Source: Sansalvadorimonas sp965221135
GTDB lineage: Bacteria; Pseudomonadota; Gammaproteobacteria; Pseudomonadales; Endozoicomonadaceae
Assembly (NCBI GenBank): GCA_965221135.1
Contig: CBDCRZ010000106.1
Span: 806,001-870,000 of the forward strand
Direction: 5' to 3'
DNA length: 64,000 bases
Shown piece by piece: positions 16,452-25,019 of this stretch. Under the pieces are notes generated by a model. The model made no database searches. It was given only the letters and a program-made list of their open reading frames with translations, and was not told the origin of the DNA. A program made the position numbers and the translations under genes. How positions within the stretch are numbered: the first letter of the stretch is position 1; the number at the start of each line of letters is the position of its first letter.

Positions 16452-19400
16452 ATGGCAAAACGGACCGACATTAAAAGCATTCTGATTCTGGGTGCTGGCC
16501 CCATTGTGATTGGGCAGGCCTGTGAGTTTGATTACTCCGGCGCTCAGGCATGTAAGGCGTTACGGGAAGAGGGTTACCGGGTCATTCTGGTGAACTCCAA
16601 CCCGGCTACTATCATGACCGACCCGGTGATGGCGGATGCCACCTACATTGAACCTATCCGCTGGGAAACCGTAGAAAAAATTATTGAGAAAGAGCGCCCT
16701 GACGCTGTTCTCCCAACCATGGGTGGCCAGACTGCACTGAACTGTGCTCTGGATCTCGAAAGCCATGGTGTACTGGAAAAGTACGGCGTGGAAATGATCG
16801 GTGCCGATGCGGAAACCATCGACAAGGCCGAAGACCGCAGCAAGTTCGACAAGGCCATGAAGAACATTGGTCTGGATTGTCCCCGTGCCGGCATCGCCCG
16901 CAACATGGAGCAGGCTTACGGCGTACTCGATATGGTGGGCTTTCCCTGTATCATTCGTCCGTCGTTTACTATGGGTGGTACCGGTGGCGGTATTGCTTAT
17001 AACAAAGATGAATTCGAAGAGATCTGTACCCGCGGTCTCGATCTGTCTCCTACCAATGAACTGCTGATTGATGAGTCTCTGATCGGCTGGAAAGAGTATG
17101 AGATGGAAGTTGTTCGTGATAAGAACGACAACTGCATTATTGTTTGCGCCATTGAAAACTTTGACCCGATGGGTGTTCACACCGGTGACTCTATCACCGT
17201 TGCTCCGGCTCAGACCCTGACCGATAAGGAATACCAGATCATGCGGAACGCCTCTCTGGCGGTACTCCGTGAGATTGGCGTTGAGACTGGTGGCTCTAAC
17301 GTTCAATTTGGTATTAATCCTGAAGATGGCCGTATGGTTATCATCGAGATGAATCCCCGAGTGTCTCGTTCCTCTGCACTGGCTTCCAAGGCGACTGGCT
17401 TCCCAATTGCTAAAATCGCAGCCAAGCTGGCTGTCGGTTATACCCTGGATGAGTTGCAGAATGATATTACCGGTGGAGTCACTCCGGCGTCTTTTGAGCC
17501 TGCCATCGATTATGTTGTTACCAAGATTCCTCGCTTTGCTTTTGAGAAGTTCCCTCAGGCAGATGCCCGCCTGACCACCCAGATGAAATCTGTGGGTGAG
17601 GTGATGGCCATTGGTCGTACCTTCCAGGAATCCATGCAGAAAGCACTGCGCGGTCTGGAAGTTGGCGTTGTTGGTTTCGACCCGGTTGTTGATATTGCAG
17701 ACCCGGCTTCTGAAAGTCGTGTTCGTGATGAGCTGATTACTCCGGGAGCTGAGCGTATCTGGTATCTGGCGGATGCTTTCCGTCTGGGGCTCAGTCTTGT
17801 GGATATCTTCAAGCTGACCAAGATTGACCCATGGTTCCTGGTGCAGATTGAAGACCTGCTGAACGATGAATCCAATGTCGCTGCCAGCAAGCTCGAAGAC
17901 CTGACTTATGACGTTCTTCGTCGCCTGAAGCGTAAGGGCTTCAGTGATGCCCGCCTGGCCCAGCTGCTGAAAGTGAAAGAAGATGCTGTGCGTGCGCATC
18001 GTCTGGCACTGAATCTGCGTCCGGTGTTCAAGCGGGTAGATACCTGCGCGGCTGAGTTCGCCTCTGATACGGCTTACATGTACTCCACCTATGAGGAAGA
18101 GTGCGAAGCGGCTGTTACGGACAAGAAAAAGATCATGGTGATCGGCGGTGGCCCTAACCGTATCGGTCAGGGTATCGAGTTCGATTACTGCTGTGTACAC
18201 GCGGCTCTGGCCATGCGCGAAGACGGTTACGAAACCATTATGGTGAACTGTAACCCTGAGACTGTTTCTACCGATTACGATACGTCTGACCGTCTCTATT
18301 TTGAGCCGGTGACTCTGGAAGATGTGCTCTCCATTGTTGATATCGAGCAGCCCGATGGTGTGATTGTTCAGTACGGTGGTCAGACACCACTGAAGCTGTC
18401 TCTGGCCCTCGAGGCGGCTGGCGTAAAGATTATTGGTACCAGTCCTGAAGCCATTGATATGGCCGAAGATCGTGAGCGTTTCCAGCAGATGATCCAGAAG
18501 TTGGGTCTGAAGCAGCCAGCAAACGCGACTGTGCGCAGTCTGGAGGAAGCGGTCACCGAAGCCAAGAATATTGGTTACCCGCTGGTTGTTCGCCCTTCCT
18601 ATGTGCTGGGTGGTCGTGCGATGGAAATCGTCAGCACCGAGGCTGACCTGAACCGTTATATGAATGAAGCGGTGCAGGTGTCTAACGACAGCCCTGTATT
18701 GCTCGACTTCTACCTGACCCACGCGGTTGAGGTGGATGTTGATGCTATCTGTGATGGTGAGCGTGTGGTGATTGGCGCCATTATGGAGCATATCGAGCAG
18801 GCGGGTGTTCATTCCGGTGACTCTGGTTGTTCACTGCCACCCTATGACCTTCCCATGGATGTGCAGAACCAGATTCGTGAGCAGGTTGCGGCCATGGCTC
18901 TGGAGCTGGGTGTTGTCGGCCTGATGAATGTGCAGATGGCTGTTCAGGATGGCGAGATCTACGTGATCGAGGTGAATCCTCGTGCTTCGCGGACTGTTCC
19001 CTTTGTCTCCAAGTGCATCGGTGTTTCTCTGGCCAAAGTAGCGGCCCGGGTTATGGCGGGTAAGTCTCTGGAAGAGCTGGGCTTTACCGAGGAGGTGATT
19101 CCTGATAACTATTATGTGAAGGAAGCGGTATTCCCCTTCAATAAATTTCCAGGTGTTGACCCGATTCTCGGCCCCGAGATGAAGTCCACTGGTGAGGTTA
19201 TGGGTGTGGGGGATACCTTCCCTGAGGCTTATGCCAAAGCGCAACTGGCAGTAAAAATGGAACTGCCGTCCTCCGGAACGGCTATCCTGAGCGTGCGTGA
19301 GCGCGATAAGCCGCGTGTGGCAGAGCTGGCCAGGCTCCTTCTGGATATTGGCTTCGAGGTAATTGCTACCAGTGGTACAGCTGCGGTTCTGGCTGAGGCT

Positions 19401-19688
19401 GGTATCAAGGTTCCGGTCGTTAATAAGGTAAAGGAAGGTCGTCCGCATCTGGTCGACAAGATCGTGAATGGCGAAATTACTCTTGTGGTTAATACTACTG
19501 AGGGTCGTCAGGCGATAGCAGATTCTTTTACAATTCGCCGATCAGCTCTGACGAACAAAGTGCTATACACCACAACAATGCCGTGCGCTATTGCGGTTGC
19601 TCAGGCAATTAGCTTTGGTCCCGAGCAAAGCGTCAGACGACTACAGGATCTACACGAAGGTACAACTGCATGCAGCGCTACCCCATGA
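16452..19688 (+). CDS. carB: Carbamoyl-phosphate synthase large subunit CarB
   Basis: CarB makes carbamoyl phosphate from bicarbonate, ATP and ammonia tunnelled from CarA. The protein has 1078 residues, the usual size. It holds two homologous ATP-grasp halves. The first begins ILILGAGPIVIGQACEFDYS near residue 10, and the second begins VIGGGPNRIGQGIEFDYC near residue 562. The allosteric MGS-like domain follows near residue 940 with ATSGTAAVLAEAGI. The stop codon overlaps the start of greA by 19 bp. The 167-bp gap before it contains a GC-rich hairpin, CTGGCGCC and GGCGTCAG, near 16303. Confidence 0.99.
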   Translation: MAKRTDIKSILILGAGPIVIGQACEFDYSGAQACKALREEGYRVILVNSNPATIMTDPVMADATYIEPIRWETVEKIIEKERPDAVLPTMGGQTALNCALDLESHGVLEKYGVEMIGADAETIDKAEDRSKFDKAMKNIGLDCPRAGIARNMEQAYGVLDMVGFPCIIRPSFTMGGTGGGIAYNKDEFEEICTRGLDLSPTNELLIDESLIGWKEYEMEVVRDKNDNCIIVCAIENFDPMGVHTGDSITVAPAQTLTDKEYQIMRNASLAVLREIGVETGGSNVQFGINPEDGRMVIIEMNPRVSRSSALASKATGFPIAKIAAKLAVGYTLDELQNDITGGVTPASFEPAIDYVVTKIPRFAFEKFPQADARLTTQMKSVGEVMAIGRTFQESMQKALRGLEVGVVGFDPVVDIADPASESRVRDELITPGAERIWYLADAFRLGLSLVDIFKLTKIDPWFLVQIEDLLNDESNVAASKLEDLTYDVLRRLKRKGFSDARLAQLLKVKEDAVRAHRLALNLRPVFKRVDTCAAEFASDTAYMYSTYEEECEAAVTDKKKIMVIGGGPNRIGQGIEFDYCCVHAALAMREDGYETIMVNCNPETVSTDYDTSDRLYFEPVTLEDVLSIVDIEQPDGVIVQYGGQTPLKLSLALEAAGVKIIGTSPEAIDMAEDRERFQQMIQKLGLKQPANATVRSLEEAVTEAKNIGYPLVVRPSYVLGGRAMEIVSTEADLNRYMNEAVQVSNDSPVLLDFYLTHAVEVDVDAICDGERVVIGAIMEHIEQAGVHSGDSGCSLPPYDLPMDVQNQIREQVAAMALELGVVGLMNVQMAVQDGEIYVIEVNPRASRTVPFVSKCIGVSLAKVAARVMAGKSLEELGFTEEVIPDNYYVKEAVFPFNKFPGVDPILGPEMKSTGEVMGVGDTFPEAYAKAQLAVKMELPSSGTAILSVRERDKPRVAELARLLLDIGFEVIATSGTAAVLAEAGIKVPVVNKVKEGRPHLVDKIVNGEITLVVNTTEGRQAIADSFTIRRSALTNKVLYTTTMPCAIAVAQAISFGPEQSVRRLQDLHEGTTACSATP

Positions 19689-20146
19689 CCGTAGAGGGCG
19701 AACAAGCCCTCCGCGAGGAGTTGCAGACTCGTAAAAGCAAGGATCGCCCCCGCATTGCCGCTGCTATTGCAGAGGCCCGTGAACTGGGTGATTTGAAGGA
19801 AAACGCTGAATACCATGCTGCCCGCGAGCAGCAGGGCTTCAATGAAGGGCGTGTTCAGGAGCTGGAAGCGAAGCTGTCAAATGCCCAGGTTATCGATGTC
19901 AAAGAGATCGATAACACCGGTAAGGTGATATTTGGTGTCACAGTCAGCCTTCTGAATACAGAAGATGATGCTCAGGTGACCTACAAGATTGTTGGTGAGG
20001 ACGAAGCTTCAATTAAAGAAGGTAAGCTCTCAATCACATCGCCTATTGCCCGTGCCATGATTGGTAAGGAAGAAGGTGACGTGGTGGTGGTGAATACCCC
20101 CAGCGGTCAGATTGAGTATGAAGTGGAGAAAGTTGAGCATCTTTGA
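19670..20146 (+). CDS. greA: Transcription elongation factor GreA
   Basis: GreA rescues backtracked RNA polymerase by stimulating cleavage of the transcript. The protein has 158 residues. The N-terminal coiled coil carries the acidic tip in LGDLKENAEYHAAREQQ. The C-terminal domain holds the GKEEGDVVVVNTPSG motif. The start lies within the end of carB, as is common for this pair. A strong terminator follows. Confidence 0.98.
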   Translation: MQRYPMTVEGEQALREELQTRKSKDRPRIAAAIAEARELGDLKENAEYHAAREQQGFNEGRVQELEAKLSNAQVIDVKEIDNTGKVIFGVTVSLLNTEDDAQVTYKIVGEDEASIKEGKLSITSPIARAMIGKEEGDVVVVNTPSGQIEYEVEKVEHL

Positions 20147-20188
20147 TGCTCGCCTGAGCTGTTGAAGCTCTCTTCGCTTTTCTCGATT

Positions 20189-20230
20189 AACAAAAAGCCC
20201 CGACCTGGAAACAGGGCGGGGCTTTTTGTT
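20189..20230. terminator. Bidirectional terminator between greA and yhbY
   Basis: AACAAAAAGCCCCG and CGGGGCTTTTTGTT are perfectly inverted, with an inner CCTGGAAACAGG hairpin. It serves both greA and the convergent yhbY. Confidence 0.95.
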
Positions 20231-20277
20231 TGTGCGCTTCCAGTCTTTAAAGTGACTGGGCTGTAAAAGATGAGGTC

Positions 20278-20586
20278 TTAAACAGTGCGCAGCAGATTCG
20301 ACAGCTTGGGGTTTGGCTCTTTGGCAGGCTTGAGGATCAGTGCCATTTTGCCGATGGTCTGAATCACGTCAGCGCCGCAGGCCCTGCTCAGCTCGGTGAT
20401 CAGGTGCTTTTTGGCTTCACGGTCAATGACTGCGAACTTCACCTTAATCAGTTCGTGATCTTTCAGGGCGCGAAGGGTCTCTTCAACAACGCCTTCAGTC
20501 ATGCCATTTTCAGACACAATAATCACAGGTTTGAGTTTGTGCCCTATGGCACGGTATTCCCGTATTTTCTGGTTGGTCAGTGCCAT
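20278..20586 (-). CDS. yhbY: Ribosome-assembly RNA-binding protein YhbY (CRM domain)
   Basis: YhbY is a single-domain CRM protein that binds the precursor of the large ribosomal subunit. The protein has 102 residues from the ATG at 20586. It starts MALTNQKIREYRAIGHKLKP, and VIIVSENGMTEGVVEETLRAL carries the conserved G-x-T region of the CRM fold. The C-terminus has VIQTIGKMALILKP. In relatives rlmE lies next to it in the opposite direction and leads into ftsH, but it is not found here. Confidence 0.95.
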   Translation of the reverse strand: MALTNQKIREYRAIGHKLKPVIIVSENGMTEGVVEETLRALKDHELIKVKFAVIDREAKKHLITELSRACGADVIQTIGKMALILKPAKEPNPKLSNLLRTV

Positions 20587-21059
20587 GGGGTATTCTCTCA
20601 ATCATGGAAATCAGGTGGGGCATTCTATAGGTACCCACGGATGATGCAAGGAAGAAGGTATAGTCCGGTGTCTGTACTGATTGGTATGAGGTAGCCTTTC
20701 TAACCCTCAGGCCGTTTTCTTGGTAAAACGGGTATGAGTCGTCATATCTGCAATCTCATCAGGAGGCTTATGGCTTTCTCTTTCATTACCAGCTCACCCG
20801 GCGGGTTCTGGCGATCACTGTGGCTATGGCATATTCGTGCATAATGGTCGATGTTGTTGATCAGCTGTGCAGGTACGACGAAGTGCGATGCTGTACTGGT
20901 ATTAATTCTTCTTCGCCTTCCTGGGTGGGCGTTCTGGTACGGTGGTGTATTACGGCGTAAAGGCCATCACTGCCCACCCTGGAATAACCAGGGAGTACTT
21001 GAAAGGAACTTGTTCGTCTACCAAGCTGAAAAAACGACTGACATGGAGGTGAGTCAATA
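20587..21059 (+). other. Gene-free leader region upstream of the poly-C gene
   Basis: This 473-bp stretch lies where rlmE is expected. I see no rlmE remnant in any frame. It holds a short hairpin, CCCTGG and CCAGGG, at 20977-20993. GGAGGT at 21045-21050 is the ribosome site of the next gene. Promoters for the divergent yhbY and the poly-C gene must lie here, but none is clear enough to call. Confidence 0.5.
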
Positions 21060-22143
21060 ATGGATCGATCAAATAGAGTGACGGGCCCGGCCGTTAAATT
21101 GCCTGATAATCCCCCCCCCCCCCCTCCCCGCGAGCGGTCAGCTTCGGTGGCTTAAGAGGAAAGTGAGTGCATGCCGTGAAGCTAGCTCCCACATAAAGGG
21201 CTTGCGGAAAATAGCGGCTGACAGGCTAGGTAAATATCATATAAAACAGATGAAAGGTATATATGAGGTTATGGGAGGTGTAGCTAAATTTGTTTATGTG
21301 CCTGAATCACCCGATAAGGTTCTTGGAACAGATATTTTGAGCCGACCACCGCTTAGCATAAATGATCAGGCGAGTGACTTACTGCATGACGCAAAGCGGG
21401 ATCTCGATTCCGGAAGCCTTGTTCGGGCAGGTGAGAAACTCAAAGAAGCAGGCTGGATTATTGACGATATCTGTAAAAAAGGAAAAATTAAGGCTGGATT
21501 CTTTGGAAGCTCTAGATCCGTGGAGGAATGGAAAAAAAGGAAAGATCAATGGAGGGACGTTCAAAAGGTTGTGGATGAATACAGTAAAAAACAAGACCTG
21601 AACGTTAGCTCACTGCGTGAATATAGAGAGGGTGGAGAAGTAGGTCAGTTATATACAGATATAGATGATTTATGCGGGCGGATTGAAATCTTGTTTTCGA
21701 ATCCTTATGAGCAGCAGGAAGATGAAATAGCAGCCCTGATATCTTCTGTAACTAAGGTTGGTGAACGTACTTATAACCCTAAAATATGTAAAGGATTAAT
21801 AAGAGATCTTCGGGAGTGGGGTAACAAGCGCTGGGGTAGAGTTTCTCGGGACAGGCTGTCTAATAGTGAAGCCGCAGCCTGTTATTATGCACATATGTTA
21901 AAAGGCGTTAGTACAAAAGAAGATGTAGAAAAACTGGGGGTGGCTTTTGAGCTCACACCTGCAGATATTACCGAAGACTTTATTAATTACATATTAGAAC
22001 TTGCCACTAAAAATAAAGCACCGAATGATAATGGTCTGGTTAAAGCGCTTAAGGCTATTGGATTTGAGGGTGATGTTTCACTTCTGGAGCAAAAACTCAG
22101 GACGTTCCAGGAGCCTGCAGATCCAGGTAACCGGTTGACATAG
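21060..22143 (+). CDS. Candidate phase-variable gene with a C-terminal death-domain-like region (frame OFF)
   Basis: The likely start is the ATG at 21060, nine bases after a strong GGAGGT. From there the frame runs through 14 C at 21111-21124 and stops after 31 codons at 21153-21155. Loss of one C joins it without any stop to the long frame that ends at 22143, giving 360 residues. The only other start for the long frame is a GTG at 21163, just three bases behind a purine run. The fused N-terminus is polar and then PPPP, with no signal peptide. The C-terminal 70 residues (VEKLGVAFELTPADI, then APNDNGLVKALKAIGFEG, then VSLLEQKL) fit the death-domain pattern. The coding sequence is visibly richer in A and T than its neighbours. 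A miscounted homopolymer could also explain the break. Confidence 0.6.
21111..21124 (+). repeat. Poly-C tract of 14 bases
   Basis: Fourteen consecutive C are followed by T and four more C. The tract lies 51 bases inside the frame that begins at 21060. Tracts of this length slip readily in replication and are classic phase-variation switches. Confidence 0.95.
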
Positions 22144-22742
22144 CTATGCCCAAAAGAATCATGGGCGCGCCAGAGAATAGAGCGATTATTTCGCCATCAC
22201 GCTATTCGACACCCATGTCTCAGCCGCTCTTGTCTCAGCCGCTCTTGTCTCAGCCGCTCTTGTCTCAGCCAGGTGCCCGGCAAACTCCAAACGGATAACC
22301 CAACACTCCTGGTTGGTAAAAGAATGTAATTCCTGACCCTTGTAGAGTAGAAAGATGTTACAAAGTGAGGGTGAACGGTAGAGCCTGTGATCTAACCTGT
22401 CTACACAAACGACCGGGTGCGAAAAAACATTCGTGCCCAGGGTTGTAAAGGCAGACAATGCCCCCATAGTTAGGAAGTTGAACTGACAAGAGGTGCCTTT
22501 TGTGCGTTTTTTGTGGGTATTTTGGAGTGATAGGTTTCAGCAATGGAAAGGATAGTCAGAGTCTGGCGGCGAGAGCTGTTTCTGCTTTCCGTTCTGTAGT
22601 AATGTTGAGATTAGGTGGTCCGTAGTTGTTTATACGGTGTCTTTTTTGGCCTCCTCCGCTAATCGCTCGCTCTGGCAATTTCGCCTGACACAGAGCCAAA
22701 AAGTTATCAGCCGTACCGAAGGCGCTCGGTGAGGGTACACAT
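22144..22742. other. Long intergenic region upstream of ftsH
   Basis: This 599-bp stretch separates the poly-C gene from ftsH. It holds a 15-bp tandem repeat (22216-22270). A weak RpoH-like pair, TTGTAAA at 22443-22449 and CCCCATAG at 22462-22469, points toward ftsH. A 93-codon minus-strand frame (22186-22467) covers the repeat as ETRAA units but lacks a ribosome site, and I do not call it a gene. The rest shows nothing I can name. Confidence 0.5.
22216..22270. repeat. 15-bp tandem repeat, 3.7 copies
   Basis: The unit TGTCTCAGCCGCTCT occurs three times without change, followed by a partial copy of ten bases. Because its length is divisible by three, it would read as a five-residue repeat in any frame. 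Confidence 0.9.
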
Positions 22743-24722
22743 TTGAATGACATGGCAAAAAATCTAATTCTCTGGGTGATCATTGCCCTTGTGCTATTGA
22801 CGGTTTTCAAGAACTTCGATGGCATGCAGACCTCTACTCAGAAGGTCAACTACTCGGACTTTGTTACACAGGTGGACAATGGTCAGGTCAGCCGCGTGCT
22901 GATTGATGGTTATACCCTGTCTGGCTCTTACACCAACAATGAACGGTTTGAGGTAAACCTGCCGCCAACTGTCCGTGATGACAAGTTGATGGACGAGATG
23001 CTTCGTGGTGGTGTTCAGGTTGAAGCCAAGCCGATTGAAAAACAAAGTATCTGGAGTCAATTGCTGGTTGCCAGCTTCCCGATTCTGGTGATTATTGCAG
23101 TCTTTATGTTCTTTATGCGCCAGATGCAGGGCGGTGGAGGCGGCAAAGGCGGCCCCATGAGCTTCGGCAAGAGTAAGGCGCGGCTGCTTTCTGAAGACCA
23201 GATCAAAACAACATTTGCCGATGTGGCAGGTGTCGATGAAGCCAAAGAGGATGTTCAGGAACTCGTAGACTTCCTGAAAGACCCGAGCAAGTTTCAGCGT
23301 CTCGGCGGTCGTATTCCCCGTGGTGTTCTGATGTGCGGCTCTCCTGGTACAGGTAAAACCCTGCTGGCAAAAGCCATTGCCGGTGAGGCCAAGGTTCCGT
23401 TCTTCACTATTTCTGGTTCCGACTTCGTGGAAATGTTCGTGGGTGTGGGTGCGTCCCGTGTCCGTGACATGTTTGAGCAGGCCAAGAAGCAGGCTCCCTG
23501 CATTATCTTTATCGATGAGATTGATGCGGTCGGTCGTCACCGTGGTGCTGGTATGGGTGGTGGTCACGACGAGCGTGAACAGACTCTGAACCAGCTGCTG
23601 GTTGAGATGGATGGTTTTGAGGCGAATGACGGCATTATCGTTATTGCTGCCACTAACCGTCCTGATGTACTGGACCCTGCACTGCTGCGTCCTGGTCGTT
23701 TTGACCGTCAGGTTGTTGTGCCTCTGCCCGATATCCGTGGCCGTGAGCAGATCCTGAAAGTACACATGCGTAAGGTGCCTTGTGGTGATGATGTGGTACC
23801 TGGCGTGATTGCCCGTGGTACTCCTGGTTTCTCCGGCGCCGACCTCGCAAACCTGGTGAACGAAGCGGCACTGTTTGCAGCTCGTGCTGACCGGCGTACT
23901 GTTGGCAAGCTGGAGTTTGATCAGGCGAAAGACAAGATCATGATGGGCGCTGAGCGTAAGTCCATGGTGATGAGCGAGAAAGACAAGGAAATGACCGCGT
24001 ACCATGAAGCGGGCCATGCCATTGTTGGTCGTCTGATGCCTGAGCATGATCCGGTGTACAAGGTTTCCATTATTCCTCGTGGTCGTGCCCTGGGTGTGAC
24101 TATGTATCTGCCGGAAGAAGATAAGGTCAGCTACAGTCGTCGTTATCTGATCGGTCGTGTTGCTTCCATGTACGGTGGCCGTATCGCGGAAGAGATGTTC
24201 TACGGTAAGGATGGTGTGTCTACTGGTGCCTCCAACGATATTCAGCAGGCAACCCAGATGGCGCGCAATATGGTGACGCGCTGGGGCCTATCCGAGAAGC
24301 TTGGTCCCCTGCTGTACAGTGAGGAGGAGGGTGAGGTATTCCTGGGTAAGAGTCAGGGTGCCCATCATCAGGGTGTGAGCGGTCAGACAGCCAAGTTGAT
24401 TGATGAAGAAGTGAAATCCATTATCGATAGCTGTTATGCCACAGCAGAAGATATTCTGGACAATCATCGTTCCGAGCTGGAGGCCATGAAGGATGCGCTA
24501 ATGGAATATGAAACCATTGATGCTGATCAGATTGATGACATCATGGAAGGTCGTACACCCAAGCCTCCTAAGGATTGGGATGACACGGATGGCGGTACTC
24601 AGGCAAAAGCTGAAGAAGCCAAACCTGTGAATGACGCCCCTTCTGTCGATGACTCTGACGACAAGGAAGGCGATCAGCAGGACGGTGACAAGCCTGTTGG
24701 TGGTCCTGCCGGGCAGCATTAA
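22743..24722 (+). CDS. ftsH: Membrane AAA+ metalloprotease FtsH
   Basis: FtsH degrades membrane proteins and regulators such as RpoH and LpxC. The protein has 659 residues. It has two membrane segments (about 8-26 and 100-120). The AAA domain follows, with Walker A GSPGTGKT (E. coli has GPPGTGKT), Walker B CIIFIDEIDAVG, and the SRH region AATNRPDVLDPALLRPGRFD. The zinc site is YHEAGHAIVG. The acidic C-terminal tail is about 50 residues. The start is a TTG at 22743, supported by GAGGG upstream and by the E. coli N-terminus MSDMAKNLILW against MNDMAKNLILW here. The conserved neighbour folP follows after 300 bp. Confidence 0.99.
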   Translation: MNDMAKNLILWVIIALVLLTVFKNFDGMQTSTQKVNYSDFVTQVDNGQVSRVLIDGYTLSGSYTNNERFEVNLPPTVRDDKLMDEMLRGGVQVEAKPIEKQSIWSQLLVASFPILVIIAVFMFFMRQMQGGGGGKGGPMSFGKSKARLLSEDQIKTTFADVAGVDEAKEDVQELVDFLKDPSKFQRLGGRIPRGVLMCGSPGTGKTLLAKAIAGEAKVPFFTISGSDFVEMFVGVGASRVRDMFEQAKKQAPCIIFIDEIDAVGRHRGAGMGGGHDEREQTLNQLLVEMDGFEANDGIIVIAATNRPDVLDPALLRPGRFDRQVVVPLPDIRGREQILKVHMRKVPCGDDVVPGVIARGTPGFSGADLANLVNEAALFAARADRRTVGKLEFDQAKDKIMMGAERKSMVMSEKDKEMTAYHEAGHAIVGRLMPEHDPVYKVSIIPRGRALGVTMYLPEEDKVSYSRRYLIGRVASMYGGRIAEEMFYGKDGVSTGASNDIQQATQMARNMVTRWGLSEKLGPLLYSEEEGEVFLGKSQGAHHQGVSGQTAKLIDEEVKSIIDSCYATAEDILDNHRSELEAMKDALMEYETIDADQIDDIMEGRTPKPPKDWDDTDGGTQAKAEEAKPVNDAPSVDDSDDKEGDQQDGDKPVGGPAGQH

Positions 24723-24730
24723 TCGTTCAG

Positions 24731-24803
24731 TTTTTCGGTTAAAGCTATTCAGCTAAAGCCTTTCAGTTAAAAGCTGTTTAGTTAAAAGCTGTTTAGTTAA
24801 AAG
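24731..24803. repeat. 14-15-bp tandem repeat after ftsH, five copies
   Basis: Five copies of the type CTNTTCAGTTAAAAG follow each other, beginning eight bases after the ftsH stop codon. The first two are 14 bp, and the last three are 15 bp. The array ends five bases before the terminator stem. Confidence 0.85.
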
Positions 24804-24807
24804 AGTG

Positions 24808-24834
24808 TAGGGAGCTTCGGCTCCCTATATTTTT
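24808..24834 (+). terminator. Rho-independent terminator after ftsH
   Basis: TAGGGAGC and GCTCCCTA form an 8-bp stem closed by a TTCG tetraloop, followed by TATTTTT. Confidence 0.93.
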
Positions 24835-25019
24835 GCTTGTTGAAAAGTTGCGATTTTAATGTCGCTCACCGCCAGGCCCCAGGGGGGGCTTTCTTTGTTG
24901 CAGCCAAGTGTTTTTGTGAAGTAGTGTTTTTGTGATGTTTTTGGCTGTATATTGTCTGCCTGCAGACACTGCAAGCGCTACAGATTTCATCCTTTCAACC
25001 TGAAGTGTTAATCCCTCCT

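Noticed and set aside
16560..18812. An open frame of 750 codons antisense to carB
   Set aside because: It is the mirror of biased codons in carB, with no start context and no recognisable domain.
21163..21165. GTG at 21163 as the true start of the long frame after the poly-C tract
   Set aside because: The purine-rich stretch ends only three bases before it, too close for a normal ribosome site, while the ATG at 21060 has an ideal one in the frame that joins after a one-base change.
22216..22270. The 15-bp repeat as a CRISPR array
   Set aside because: The units are directly adjacent with no spacers and are too short.
22186..22467. A 93-codon minus-strand frame upstream of ftsH with ETRAA repeats
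   Set aside because: There is no ribosome-binding site and no known similarity, and the repeat is explained by a 15-bp DNA expansion. It stays possible but is not supported as a gene.
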